A stretch of DNA of 64,000 bases, from positions 19,876-83,875 of the forward strand of contig JAZNLL010000120.1 in NCBI GenBank assembly GCA_045579045.1, in the 5' to 3' direction. Numbering within the stretch: position 1 is the stretch's first letter; every line of letters starts with the position of its first letter. Below the pieces are notes generated by a model that searched no databases, was not told where the DNA came from, and saw only the letters and a list, made by a program, of their open reading frames with translations. This DNA is from Avoscillospira sp045579045. Lineage in GTDB: Bacteria; Bacillota; Clostridia; Oscillospirales; Oscillospiraceae. Position numbers and translations under genes: made by a program. Below are positions 16,244-25,528 of the stretch, one piece after another.

Positions 16244-17617
16244 ATGAAGTATAAACGCATCCTCGCGTTGGTTCTCGTCTTCGTCACCGTATTTACCCTG
16301 ACTGTTTCGGCTTCTGCAGCAGAAACAACCGCACGGAAAGCCACAGATTTTTCTGACTTTGACACCAGAGCATGGTATGCAAAGGCTGTGTCTGCCGCAG
16401 TGGACAATGGACTGCTGCAGGGCAAGTCTGCACGGATCCTCGATCCCGCCGGTGACCTGACCAGAGCCGAAATGGCTGCGGTCATCAACCGCAGCTTCGG
16501 TGCTTATAAAACCACCGATATTTCCAATTACAAAGATGTTCCCACCAACGCATGGTATTACAAAGATATCCAGAAAGCCGTTTGGATGGGCACCTATGAA
16601 GGCCGTTCCACTACAACGATGGATCCCGAAAGCAATATCAGCCGTCAGGAGATCATGACCGTTGTGGCAAGAGCCTTGCAGCTGGATCTGGACCGCTATT
16701 CCGCAACAGACCTTTCCAAATTCCCCGATTATAAAAAGATTTCTGCATGGGCACTGCCTTATGTGAAAGCCATGGTCGGTGCCGGGTACATTCAGGGCCG
16801 CGGCGATGGTCTGGCACCTCTTTCCAACATCACCCGTGCGGAGTTCGCACAGGTTTTCTACAACATCATTTCTCAGTACATTGTCAAGGAAGGCTCTTAC
16901 AACGGAAGTCTGAAAGGCAATCTGCTGATCCGCACCGATGATGTCACGCTGAAAGATGCTGTCATCGAGGGCGACCTGATCATCGGCAACGGTGCGGCAG
17001 ACGGAACAGTTACCCTGTCCAATGTCACCATCACCGGCCGCATGGTCGTCTGGGGCGGCGGCATCAAAGCTGTCTACTGTAACAACGGCACCGATGTGGA
17101 AGAGCTGATCGTCTGCCGTGTGGACAACCCCGTAAAGGTCATTTTCGACCGGGATTCCACCCTAAAGGTCTATTCCGACATTGATGTAGAAATCACCGAC
17201 CGGGCAGAAGCCTACCCGGAAACGGAAGTCATCTTCTATGAAGTGTCCGACCTGATCGAAGCACAAAAGGACCTCAACACCATTGTGGATGAAAACCAGA
17301 TTCGGGTCACGGTTTCGGATCACATCTATGCTGTGGTGGACAAAACCGAAGCTCACTGCGAGCTGAAAAATCACAGTGAAACCGATACCTACAAGCTTGA
17401 CATTCTGAACACAGCAGGAAAGGCAGTGGCTGAAACAGTAGAACTGAAGCCGGAAAAGTCCGCTGACAGTGTCACATTGCTGGAGGCTCTGCCCTTTGGC
17501 AATCACGACTGCACTGCAGTCGTCACCGCCATCCGAGACGGCAAGACCATTGGCACAGTGGAATTTGATGTCACGATCCATGTGGCATATCTTTGGGCAG
17601 AGGAGGTCTGGGAATGA
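16244..17617 (+). CDS. S-layer-homology (SLH) anchored surface protein
   Basis: A 457-residue exported protein. After the signal peptide (MKYKRILALVLVFVTVFTL) come three SLH repeats at about residues 35-80, 85-145 and 150-205 (DFDTRAWYAKAVSAAVDNGL, VPTNAWYYKDIQKAVWMGTY, KISAWALPYVKAMVGAGYIQ, each followed by a T/SRAE or SRQE motif). SLH triplets bind pyruvylated cell-wall polymers. Residues 210-330 look like a stacked-beta segment (NLLIRTDDVTLKDAVIEGDL). The last about 85 residues match the extracellular domain of the protein at 14943. Likely a wall-attached partner in cell-cell contact. The stop overlaps the next start. Confidence 0.9.
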   Translation: MKYKRILALVLVFVTVFTLTVSASAAETTARKATDFSDFDTRAWYAKAVSAAVDNGLLQGKSARILDPAGDLTRAEMAAVINRSFGAYKTTDISNYKDVPTNAWYYKDIQKAVWMGTYEGRSTTTMDPESNISRQEIMTVVARALQLDLDRYSATDLSKFPDYKKISAWALPYVKAMVGAGYIQGRGDGLAPLSNITRAEFAQVFYNIISQYIVKEGSYNGSLKGNLLIRTDDVTLKDAVIEGDLIIGNGAADGTVTLSNVTITGRMVVWGGGIKAVYCNNGTDVEELIVCRVDNPVKVIFDRDSTLKVYSDIDVEITDRAEAYPETEVIFYEVSDLIEAQKDLNTIVDENQIRVTVSDHIYAVVDKTEAHCELKNHSETDTYKLDILNTAGKAVAETVELKPEKSADSVTLLEALPFGNHDCTAVVTAIRDGKTIGTVEFDVTIHVAYLWAEEVWE

Positions 17618-18150
17618 AAAAAGCTTTGATCCTTCTTTTGGCCCTGGCCTTACTCATGACCTTTCCCGTTCCTGCATCCGCTGCTGAAGTCACAGAGGCC
17701 AAGGTGCCTGTCACCCTGACCGTGGTAAACACCGTCCATCCTATCTCCGTAACCGTTCCGGCATCCCTGCCGATTTCCATGGTGGATGGCTATGTTGTCA
17801 CAGCCAACAATGCCGTCATTATCAACCACGGAGAGTACGGAGCTGTCAAAGTGACCGCTGTGGATGTCCAGCCCGGTTCTTTCCAGATCGGCAACTACAA
17901 TAACTTCTCCACCGGTGATAAGGTGATCGCGCTGAGCATCAATGACTGTGTCACTGAGAAGGCAGGTCTCCTTGCCATTACCGAGGAGAGTTTCCCTGTG
18001 ATCAATGCCGGCAAAGAACTGTCCATTCGCTACAAGGCGAAGATCTCTACAGACAGTGCCGTTACCAATGTCAATGCGGCAACGGTCATCTTCACCATTG
18101 CGTCCACCGATCCTGTTGACACCAACACCGATATTACAGAGGAGGGCTGA
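17614..18150 (+). CDS. Secreted protein with the repeated beta-domain (copy 2)
   Basis: A 178-residue exported protein (signal MKKALILLLALALLMTFPVP, cut near ASAAE). The mature domain reads HPISVTVPASLPISMVDGY, AVIINHGEYGAVKVTAVDVQ and ends VTNVNAATVIFTIAS, parallel to copy 1. The ATG at 17614 overlaps the upstream stop (ATGA) and follows AGGAGG; a start at 17593 would lie before that site. Overlap with the SLH gene implies coupled translation and a matched amount of the two surface proteins. Confidence 0.85.
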   Translation: MKKALILLLALALLMTFPVPASAAEVTEAKVPVTLTVVNTVHPISVTVPASLPISMVDGYVVTANNAVIINHGEYGAVKVTAVDVQPGSFQIGNYNNFSTGDKVIALSINDCVTEKAGLLAITEESFPVINAGKELSIRYKAKISTDSAVTNVNAATVIFTIASTDPVDTNTDITEEG

Positions 18151-18154
18151 TACG

Positions 18155-20392
18155 ATGAAAAATTTTAGACGAGTAACAGCTCTGCTGCTGGTTCTGTGTA
18201 TGTGCCTATCCTTTGCCTCTGCGGCAGAGATCACAGAAGAACATTCCCACGGCATCGTATCTGAGGAAGAAAGCATTTCTTCCGGTATTCAGGAAGTCAC
18301 TGTTTCCAGTACACAAGAAGCAGTACCGCCCGTTGAGGCTGAAAACACCACTCCGCCGGAGGATACTGCTGAAACCGGTACAATCGAGGACGGAATCCTT
18401 CACGCAAATCTGATCGAAGACCCCAGCGGCGGCCGCATGACCTGGGAACTGGACAATGGTACTCTGTGGATCAGCGGTTACGGTCTGGTGAAACCGATCT
18501 CTTCGGCGGATGAACAGCCCTGGGCAGATGTCCGCACGGAGATCACCGATGTTCGCTTCCATTCCGATGCACAGCTGATCATTGAAAGCATTGCCTACTG
18601 GTTTGCAGGCTGCACCAATCTGGTCTATGCCGAAATTCCGGCCTATGCGTTCAGCTTTGGCGACTATGCCTTCCAAAACTGTGTCAGTCTGGAAGAATTG
18701 GGACTCTATCATGCGCAGGATCCTGTCATCACTGCGACGACCTTTGAGGGTATCGGCAGCGGTGACATCTTCGTGTATGTCAGCGGTCCTGAAGCATTGC
18801 AGGCAGTGCAACAGGCAAACTGGCACGGACGCAGCATGGATGCCATGGATCTTTCGGAGTATCCCATTGCACTGTACGACGGTCCCTGCGGCATCAACGG
18901 CTGCAACTGCACCTCGTGTACCTATTATTATGAGTACGATCAGTATGACGAATACTACCACTGGAAATATGCTGTCTGTACCAACTGCAGCGCCAATGAG
19001 TACCCCTACGGCGGCAGATGGGAGCACACCTTTAATTCCAACGGTATTTGTACGATCTGCGGATATGAAGAATCCTATGCAGGATGCGACCACTCCCGCT
19101 CGTATTACGAATGGGAAGGCTGTACCTACTATGAATACTGCTACTACTGTGATGAGTATTTGGGTTACGGTATCGAGCACGGCAGCTACTACTATGGTGA
19201 TTGGGTCTATTATTCCACTTCTCAGCATCGTCGAACAAAAACCTGTTCGGACTGCGGAGAGAGCAGCTACACCTATGGCTACCACAGCACAACCACCAAG
19301 TACACTTATGTCAGCACAACGCAGCATAGTGTCAGTAGTTATTGTGCTACATGCGACAGCACCGTAGGGTCTTCCAGCAATGCCTCCCACACATTCACCT
19401 ATGGTACATGGGAGCAATATAATGCATACCAGCACCGCAGAAGTATAAACTGTGCTCCATGCAATTATGGCAGCTATGAATACTATGCGCACAGCGATAG
19501 CAACGGCGACGGTAAATGCGACACCTGCTCTTATGGCATGAGCGTTTCTGTGACCTGGAATGCAGGAACCAACGGTGGTACCGTAAATGGTGCTGCCTCT
19601 GTGACCACCAGTGTTGCAACCGGTGCAGCTGCCACAGCCCCCAACTACACGCCCATCAAAACAGGTCACACCTTCAAGGGTTGGTACACGGCCAGTACCG
19701 GCGGTTCTCTATACAACACCGTGACTGTTTCTGCCGCCCGTACTTTCTATGCTCAGTTCACACCGGCATCCTATACCATCACCTTTGACCCCGGTGAGGG
19801 CGAGCTGGAAACAACCACCAAGTCTGTCACCTATGGTGATACCTATGGAGAGCTTCCCGAACCCACCAGAGCCGGATACTCCTTCTTCGCATGGTTCACA
19901 GAGGAAGACGGCGGTACGCAGATCACACCCGAAACTAAGGTAGACATTACCGCTGACCAGACCTTGTATGCATCCTGGATCAAATCAACCGTATTCTCTG
20001 TGACAGTTCCTGCCACACTGCCCATCATCGTGGATCAATACGGTCAGGTGCATACTGTCCATGCATCCATCGTGAACAACTCATCCGGGGATGTAAAAGT
20101 CTCTTCCGTGTCTCTTTCGGCCATGAATGGCTGGACCATCGTCCCTTATGACACGGACATAGCCAGAGAGAAGGTAGATGCCGACCTCATCGGCTTCTCC
20201 ATTCAGGATGCGCAGACCTTGACCACAGGGGAGACAGAAAAGCTTTCTCTGCCCAATACATGGGAGATTGCAGAAAGCAGTTCCCTTGATCTGACTTATG
20301 ATGCTGTTGTCTCCGCACTTTCTCAGCCCGTCTCTGATTTGGATGTACTTTCCGTCATCTTTATTTTAGAGTGGGCAGGCGAACCCAAGTAA
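18155..20392 (+). CDS. Large secreted multi-domain protein: LRR, CxxC-rich region, two Flg_new repeats, beta-domain copy 3
   Basis: A 745-residue exported protein. Order: signal peptide (1-23); acidic linker; a BspA-type leucine-rich segment (about 130-210, FAGCTNLVYAEIPAYAF, FQNCVSLEELGLY); a tyrosine-rich region with eight or so cysteine pairs (about 250-458: CTSC, CTNC, CTIC, CYYC, CSDC, CATC, CAPC, CDTC); two InlB-type/Flg_new repeats (about 465-535 and 540-608, GHTFKGWYTASTGGSLY, GYSFFAWFTEEDGG); and the repeated domain SVTVPATLPIIVDQYG to the end. The ATG at 18155 follows GGAGGG. Probably an adhesin or surface component of the conjugation apparatus. The pairs could bind metal or form disulfides. 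Confidence 0.88.
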   Translation: MKNFRRVTALLLVLCMCLSFASAAEITEEHSHGIVSEEESISSGIQEVTVSSTQEAVPPVEAENTTPPEDTAETGTIEDGILHANLIEDPSGGRMTWELDNGTLWISGYGLVKPISSADEQPWADVRTEITDVRFHSDAQLIIESIAYWFAGCTNLVYAEIPAYAFSFGDYAFQNCVSLEELGLYHAQDPVITATTFEGIGSGDIFVYVSGPEALQAVQQANWHGRSMDAMDLSEYPIALYDGPCGINGCNCTSCTYYYEYDQYDEYYHWKYAVCTNCSANEYPYGGRWEHTFNSNGICTICGYEESYAGCDHSRSYYEWEGCTYYEYCYYCDEYLGYGIEHGSYYYGDWVYYSTSQHRRTKTCSDCGESSYTYGYHSTTTKYTYVSTTQHSVSSYCATCDSTVGSSSNASHTFTYGTWEQYNAYQHRRSINCAPCNYGSYEYYAHSDSNGDGKCDTCSYGMSVSVTWNAGTNGGTVNGAASVTTSVATGAAATAPNYTPIKTGHTFKGWYTASTGGSLYNTVTVSAARTFYAQFTPASYTITFDPGEGELETTTKSVTYGDTYGELPEPTRAGYSFFAWFTEEDGGTQITPETKVDITADQTLYASWIKSTVFSVTVPATLPIIVDQYGQVHTVHASIVNNSSGDVKVSSVSLSAMNGWTIVPYDTDIAREKVDADLIGFSIQDAQTLTTGETEKLSLPNTWEIAESSSLDLTYDAVVSALSQPVSDLDVLSVIFILEWAGEPK

Positions 20393-20398
20393 CCCATC

Positions 20399-20423
20399 GG
20401 CAGAGGAAACCACTTCCTCTGCC
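20399..20423 (+). terminator. Hairpin before the pilin-like gene
   Basis: GGCAGAGGAA / TTCCTCTGCC stem with a 5-base loop and a pyrimidine-rich tail; likely a partial terminator or processing site separating surface genes from secretion genes. Confidence 0.55.
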
Positions 20424-20446
20424 ATTCCTATTCCTCAGGAGGTACC

Positions 20447-20791
20447 ATGAAAAAACTCTATCGCATTTATGTTCTCTGCTTGCTGACCATGCTTCTTGTC
20501 GGTATGTTCTGTTTCTCTGCGTCCGCCGTGGATGATATGTGGACCGTTGCCAGCAGAATCATCAAAGATGTCTACAGCAAGATCGCCGGTGTCAGCACCG
20601 TTCTGGCAGGCCTCATGTCTGCTGTGGCTGTCGTCGGCGCAAAGTTATCCAACAACCAACACAAAGTCGATCAGGCATGGGACTGGCTTCGCCGCATCTG
20701 GATCGCATGGGCCGTCATCAACGGCATCGGTGCCTTCATTGCCTATGTCGTTCCTCTGTTCGACGGTCTGGCTACCATCGAAGTCGCCTGA
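20447..20791 (+). CDS. VirB2/TrbC-like small membrane protein
   Basis: A 114-residue protein with an N-terminal signal-like segment (MKKLYRIYVLCLLTMLLVGMF ... ASA) followed by two hydrophobic helices (about 45-66, AGVSTVLAGLMSAVAVVGAKL, and about 85-107). The size, cleavable signal and two helices are those of VirB2/TrbC-type pilins. It lies directly before the VirB6-like gene, a usual place in Gram-positive transfer operons. The assignment is by topology and position; no strict motif exists. Confidence 0.72.
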   Translation: MKKLYRIYVLCLLTMLLVGMFCFSASAVDDMWTVASRIIKDVYSKIAGVSTVLAGLMSAVAVVGAKLSNNQHKVDQAWDWLRRIWIAWAVINGIGAFIAYVVPLFDGLATIEVA

Positions 20792-20827
20792 TGTTATACC
20801 ATATCCGGCTGAAAGGAGGAAACTTTT

Positions 20828-23800
20828 TTGCTGGAACTGCTCTTTCAAGGCTTTCTGGAATGGACGTATGGACTCACGCTGGAAGCGTGGGAATACTTTT
20901 CCTCCGTTCTGCTGGATCTCATGAGCCTCGACTTTGCGTATCTACGCACCCATATGCCCATCATCGACACCATCATGGAGATCATGCTGGCTGTCGGATG
21001 GGCACTTTTAATTGGAAATCTCGTGTTTCAGGCTGTCAAAGGCATGGTCACCGGTCTGGGCTTCGAAGCAGAAGACCCCAAGCTGCTGTTCACCCGAACA
21101 TTCGTCTTTGCCTTTTTGCTCCTTGCCAGTCCGCAGATCTGTCGGATCGGGCTGGATATAACATCCACAGTCATCGAACTGCTGGATATGCCGGATGCGG
21201 TCAACATCACCTTTGCTGATGAAGCATCCTTCGGTGGGTTATCCGCCTCATGGCTGCTGGTGATCCTCTGCGGTATCATCGTCATGTTCCAGACCTTCAA
21301 GCTGATCATGGAGATGGCAGAACGCTACTTTGTTCTTGCCGTTCTGACGATCACGGCACCCCTGGCCTTCGGCATGGGCGGCAGCCGAAACACTTCTGAT
21401 ATATTCACAGGCTGGTGCCGAATGTTCGGCTCCATGCTCCTGCTTATGGCCTTGAATGTGGTCTTTATGAAAATGCTTCTGTCTGTACTTTCTTTTTACC
21501 CCAGCGGTCTGGATGTCCTTCCGTGGATGGTGTTGGTCATCACTGTTGTGAAAGTCGCCAAGAAAGCTGACAGCATCATATCCCGGATCGGTCTCAATCC
21601 TGCCATGACCGGTGACAGTCTTGGCAGAGGCGTTCCCGGGGCACTGGCTTATACCGTCATTCGTTCCATGGCCTCCAATGTTGCCAGAACCGTGGGCAAA
21701 GGCGGCAGAGGTGCTGCAGCCTCCGGCTCCGGCCGTCCCAACGCTCCCCGTACCGGCGGCCCATCCGGCTCCCGTGCAGGAGCAGCCACAAATACCTCAT
21801 ACATAAACACACAAAACAGTGCGTCACAACAGACTTCCGTTCGGAACGGTTCTCCGCAGGAAAACAGTTCCCAACAAACTGCACAGCAAAACGCCAATAC
21901 GCAGCAAAGTGCTTCCCAACATACCAACGCACAGAGCAGCAGCTCCACCGGCTCTGCGGCACAGGCCCTGCAGGCAAATACAAGGCATCATTCCAGCAGG
22001 AACACTTCCGTGCCTCATGGAACAAAGCACGCCCCAAGTCATGTCACGCCGCAATCCAACAAAGCTACCGCTGCATCGTCTAATTCCTCTGCGGTTCAAT
22101 CTTCCAACACTCAAAATACGCAGTCTGTCCATACACCTCAGAACCAGACTACCAACATTCCCGCCGCTGTGGCTGCTGCAGTTCCTGCCGGAAGCGTTGT
22201 CCGTGGAGCAAGAAACCTGCCTGGAAAATCTTCCACTGGAGCAAAGCCTGTCCATGCTTTCCCTGCGGCAGCTTCTGCTCCCAAACAAGGTACAGCGAAA
22301 ACACCTGCTCCCATCAACGGAACAACGCACCTTGTATCCGGGAACACACAGTCTGCCCAGCAGAGCATCCAAAATCAGAATCAGCAGCACTCGCAGCAGG
22401 CAACATCTCAAAATGTAGCAATGGCCGCACCCGCACAGCAGGAATACCGCCCTGCTGTACACGCGGAACCTGTCATGCATTCCACAAATACACCTGCTTC
22501 TGTGGGTGTGCCAAAACCGGAAACGGGCACAACGCAGCCGAATTCCGGCATAGCAGGAAGCAAACCTGCCACAAATGTTCCCACAGCCCGTTCCACCGGT
22601 GTTACCCCCGGTATGGCAGGAACACCGCAGGCCTCCATTGGTGGGCGATACACGCAACAGGAAACGCAGGCCGTTCGCTCCACAGATCGCAGTCAGTCTG
22701 CAAGCAGCACACAAACCAAGTTGTCTGCCTCCCAGCAGGAGCAGACTTCCGCACGGCAGTCTGAAATGCGTTCGACTAATCGGGAGCGTAGTCCTGCCCC
22801 GACACAAACTTCCCCTGCATCCGTTGGAACACATAACGGGACACAGCCCCATACCGCCGCACCTTCTCAGGCACCGGCTCAGAGCAAACCTACGGATATC
22901 CGTTCCACAAACAGGCAGCCTGCTTCCGCTACAACACCTGCTGAGGCTGTCCATGCCGGATCCGCCCCTGTGGTGCAAGCCGGAGCAAATACGACCATGC
23001 ATTCCCAGAAGTCCGGCAATGTGATGGCCAGTTCCTCGCCACAAACCAATGTTCAGGTAGAGCAGCGGTCCACGCAGCGGTCTACCGTACATTCTTCCGC
23101 ATCTTCCCCACAACTCACAGGAAATGCACCAACGGCACAGCAGGAACAGTCGGCAGCTCCCAAGGCAACAACTGTTCCGGGGACTGCACCGCAGACACCA
23201 AATGCGCGCCAGAACACAGAACTTCGTTCTTCACAGCGGCCGCCGGTATCAGCAAGTTCCCAACCCGTTCCCCCGTCCGGAGGAAAGAGCACACCTGCTT
23301 CGGCCAGACAAGCATCCACATCTGTTGGTTCTTCCCATGTAGAGCAGCGTGCCACGCAGCGTCCGGCAACATCGTCCACGCCACCGGCGACCGCAGGAAA
23401 CGCACCTTCTTCCAACACCGCTCCAACTCAGGTCTCCGCCGGAACACCTCAGCAAGGAGCACGGCAGAGCAGGAATGCCTCACCGATCACACCGGCCACT
23501 GTGGTAATAAGCGGAGACCACACCTCTCCGGCACGGCAGGAAAATCGGCCACCGGCATCTGCGGCAAAATCTTCGCCGCAAGTGAAACGCCCCGTCCCGG
23601 CACGGCAGGAATCCCCACGCACTGCAACAGGAAAGAAGGAACGACCAGCCCCACAGCACAACGGCATGGCAGGAACCGCGCCGCATTCCGTTCCGCAGCG
23701 AACACCCGAAATCCCCATCCGCACCACGGCACAGCAGGAACAGGCTCCTTTCCCGAAAAAGACATTTATTCCGCTGTCCGGCAAGCAGCCTGAGTCTATC

Positions 23801-23890
23801 CCTTCCCATGTGGATCTGAAACAGGAGCCTCAGAAGTCCACAAAACGACCTGCTGATCCTGTGGAAGGAGGCAGCAATGTCACAGAATAA
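20828..23890 (+). CDS. VirB6/TrbL-like membrane protein with a 700-residue disordered tail
   Basis: A 1020-residue protein. Residues 1-270 hold about six membrane helices (IMEIMLAVGWALLIGNLVF, LASPQICRIGLDI, WLLVILCGIIVMFQTFKLIM, FVLAVLTITAPLAFGMGGS), the arrangement of VirB6/TrbL channel components. From about residue 290 the protein becomes Ser/Thr/Gln/Pro/Ala-rich without hydrophobic segments, with six spaced copies of an R-S-T-x-R motif. Start is TTG at 20828 behind AAAGGAGG. It overlaps the next gene by 14 bases. VirB6 proteins line the transfer channel; the tail could face outside or the cytoplasm. Confidence 0.85.
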   Translation: MLELLFQGFLEWTYGLTLEAWEYFSSVLLDLMSLDFAYLRTHMPIIDTIMEIMLAVGWALLIGNLVFQAVKGMVTGLGFEAEDPKLLFTRTFVFAFLLLASPQICRIGLDITSTVIELLDMPDAVNITFADEASFGGLSASWLLVILCGIIVMFQTFKLIMEMAERYFVLAVLTITAPLAFGMGGSRNTSDIFTGWCRMFGSMLLLMALNVVFMKMLLSVLSFYPSGLDVLPWMVLVITVVKVAKKADSIISRIGLNPAMTGDSLGRGVPGALAYTVIRSMASNVARTVGKGGRGAAASGSGRPNAPRTGGPSGSRAGAATNTSYINTQNSASQQTSVRNGSPQENSSQQTAQQNANTQQSASQHTNAQSSSSTGSAAQALQANTRHHSSRNTSVPHGTKHAPSHVTPQSNKATAASSNSSAVQSSNTQNTQSVHTPQNQTTNIPAAVAAAVPAGSVVRGARNLPGKSSTGAKPVHAFPAAASAPKQGTAKTPAPINGTTHLVSGNTQSAQQSIQNQNQQHSQQATSQNVAMAAPAQQEYRPAVHAEPVMHSTNTPASVGVPKPETGTTQPNSGIAGSKPATNVPTARSTGVTPGMAGTPQASIGGRYTQQETQAVRSTDRSQSASSTQTKLSASQQEQTSARQSEMRSTNRERSPAPTQTSPASVGTHNGTQPHTAAPSQAPAQSKPTDIRSTNRQPASATTPAEAVHAGSAPVVQAGANTTMHSQKSGNVMASSSPQTNVQVEQRSTQRSTVHSSASSPQLTGNAPTAQQEQSAAPKATTVPGTAPQTPNARQNTELRSSQRPPVSASSQPVPPSGGKSTPASARQASTSVGSSHVEQRATQRPATSSTPPATAGNAPSSNTAPTQVSAGTPQQGARQSRNASPITPATVVISGDHTSPARQENRPPASAAKSSPQVKRPVPARQESPRTATGKKERPAPQHNGMAGTAPHSVPQRTPEIPIRTTAQQEQAPFPKKTFIPLSGKQPESIPSHVDLKQEPQKSTKRPADPVEGGSNVTE

Positions 23891-25247
23891 CAACCGTTCT
23901 TTCACACAGGTCGCGGCGGATCTGGCAAAGAAAGCCAAAGCACTGATCCGCATCATCCGTGGAGCCTTGCGAGGCGGACTGAAAGGAGCTGCTGTAGCAG
24001 CTGTCAAGGAGGCGCTACCGTTTCTCGTCAAACTGGCCATTGGCCTTATCATCGCTTCCGTCGTCATCCCCATGTTCGTGTTTTCTGTTTTGCCCAATAT
24101 GTTCTTTGGGTTTGAAAACTCTTCCGATGAAGAGCAGATCACCATGCGAACGCAGGCGTTGACCGTCGGCGGTGCCTATATGAATCTGGAGACCTTTGAA
24201 CAGACCTATCGGGATTCCGTCGTGACCAGTATTCTTGGTGGATACCAAGATGCCGGAACAGAGATCGACAATGTGAATATCACCAGCAAGTTCGATGAAG
24301 AAGATCTTTGCTGGTTTATCGCCATTAACTCTGTTGCCAATCAACAGGATCTTTCTGTCATGCGTGCAGAGGATATCCAGGCTATGTGCATCTCCAGTCT
24401 GAAGTACAGCACTAATGTCACCACCAGTCTGGTGGCGGAAAAGGCACTGAAAATCAATTTCAAAAGCCTGGACCCGGAACAGCTGATGGATGACCTTGGC
24501 TTCGATGAAGACGCCAAAACTTGGGCCGGTGCGATCTATGAAGTTCTGTATGAGAGCAATGCTCTGACCGAATATGCCGACTACTTTGAAGCCTACAAAC
24601 CCAGCTACAGCGGCGATACCTCCTATAACGGAAGTTTCGAATCCGGCGGTGGCGGAAACACAGGCGGATCTGGAGGCGGCGTTCCCGGCTCCGGCAACAG
24701 CACGGAAATCGACATTTCCGGTTTCACAGATCCGCACACCAAAAACAATCTCGATCTGGCCGCCTATGCTATTCAGGCATGGGAAAACGGTTGGGGCTAT
24801 GTCTGGGGAACCTTTGGCCATGTGCTTACCGAGTCTGTTCTGGATTACAAGATCGAACAGTATCCCGACATTGCCAGTGCCGAAGAATTTATCCGAGACA
24901 ACTGGCTGAACAGGCGTACCACGGACTGTGTCGGTCTCATCAAAAGCTACGGCTGGTTTGACCCCAACACCATGTCTATCAACTACGGCACAAACGGAAT
25001 GCCGGATTATAACGCTGACTCCATGTATGCCGCAGCGGAAGCCAACGAAACCGACTACGGCGATATGGATGATATGCCGGAGATCATTGGCCTTGCCCTA
25101 TGGAAACCGGGACATATCGGCGTCTACATTGGAAACGGCTATGCCATTGAAGCCATGGGCACTTATTACGGTGTGGTCAAAACAGAAGTGGCCGGCCGCG
25201 GTTGGTCCGGCTGGTGCAAGATCCCATACATTGAATATTACGAATAA
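23877..25247 (+). CDS. NlpC/P60 peptidoglycan hydrolase of the transfer system (VirB1-like)
   Basis: A 456-residue protein: basic amphipathic N-terminus, one membrane span (about 55-78, LAIGLIIASVVIPMFVFSVLP), a middle domain (about 90-240), a Gly/Ser linker and a C-terminal NlpC/P60 domain. Catalytic residues are visible as Cys in RTTDCVGLIKSYGW, His in WKPGHIGVYIGNG and the following polar position in YAIEAMG. Such enzymes open the cell wall for the conjugation channel. It sits between the VirB6-like and PrgI-like genes as in other Gram-positive conjugative elements. Confidence 0.92.
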   Translation: MSQNNNRSFTQVAADLAKKAKALIRIIRGALRGGLKGAAVAAVKEALPFLVKLAIGLIIASVVIPMFVFSVLPNMFFGFENSSDEEQITMRTQALTVGGAYMNLETFEQTYRDSVVTSILGGYQDAGTEIDNVNITSKFDEEDLCWFIAINSVANQQDLSVMRAEDIQAMCISSLKYSTNVTTSLVAEKALKINFKSLDPEQLMDDLGFDEDAKTWAGAIYEVLYESNALTEYADYFEAYKPSYSGDTSYNGSFESGGGGNTGGSGGGVPGSGNSTEIDISGFTDPHTKNNLDLAAYAIQAWENGWGYVWGTFGHVLTESVLDYKIEQYPDIASAEEFIRDNWLNRRTTDCVGLIKSYGWFDPNTMSINYGTNGMPDYNADSMYAAAEANETDYGDMDDMPEIIGLALWKPGHIGVYIGNGYAIEAMGTYYGVVKTEVAGRGWSGWCKIPYIEYYE

Positions 25248-25258
25248 GGAGGAAAACC

Positions 25259-25528
25259 ATGCAAGTACGAAAGCTGCGCCTGCTGCGTCTGAAATATCGA
25301 ATATCCCTTATGGAGCTGAGCCGCGTCACCGGCCTGACACCGCAGCGAATCAGCGAGATAGAATTGAACGCCGGCAATATGCAAGATGCGACCGTTCAAA
25401 AGCTGTTGGGAGGGATTGAGCAAGTGATCCTCCTGCGGCAAAAAGACCACGCCGCCCTGCAGTATGACTTCCAGTTACACAAAGACACACTCATGGAAAT
25501 GGTAGGTGAAGCAGACTATGGCTTATGA
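25259..25528 (+). CDS. Small XRE-type helix-turn-helix protein
   Basis: An 89-residue protein with an HTH of Cro/C1 type: LRLLRLKYRISLMELSRVTG, then LTPQRISEIELNAGN. The C-terminal half is helical and charged. It begins 11 bases after the hydrolase gene behind AAGGAGG and overlaps the PrgI-like start. It is probably a transcription factor of the transfer operon; its target is not evident. Confidence 0.85.
   Translation: MQVRKLRLLRLKYRISLMELSRVTGLTPQRISEIELNAGNMQDATVQKLLGGIEQVILLRQKDHAALQYDFQLHKDTLMEMVGEADYGL

Noticed and set aside
18206..19669. A 487-codon minus-strand frame of low complexity
   Set aside because: Antisense to the secreted CxxC-rich protein; composed of Val/Ile/Ala/Gly runs produced by complementing that sequence.
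21780..23800. The repetitive Gln/Ser/Thr/Pro coding stretch as a DNA repeat array or CRISPR
   Set aside because: Copies are irregular in spacing and sequence and stay in one reading frame of the VirB6-like protein; it is a protein-level low-complexity tail.
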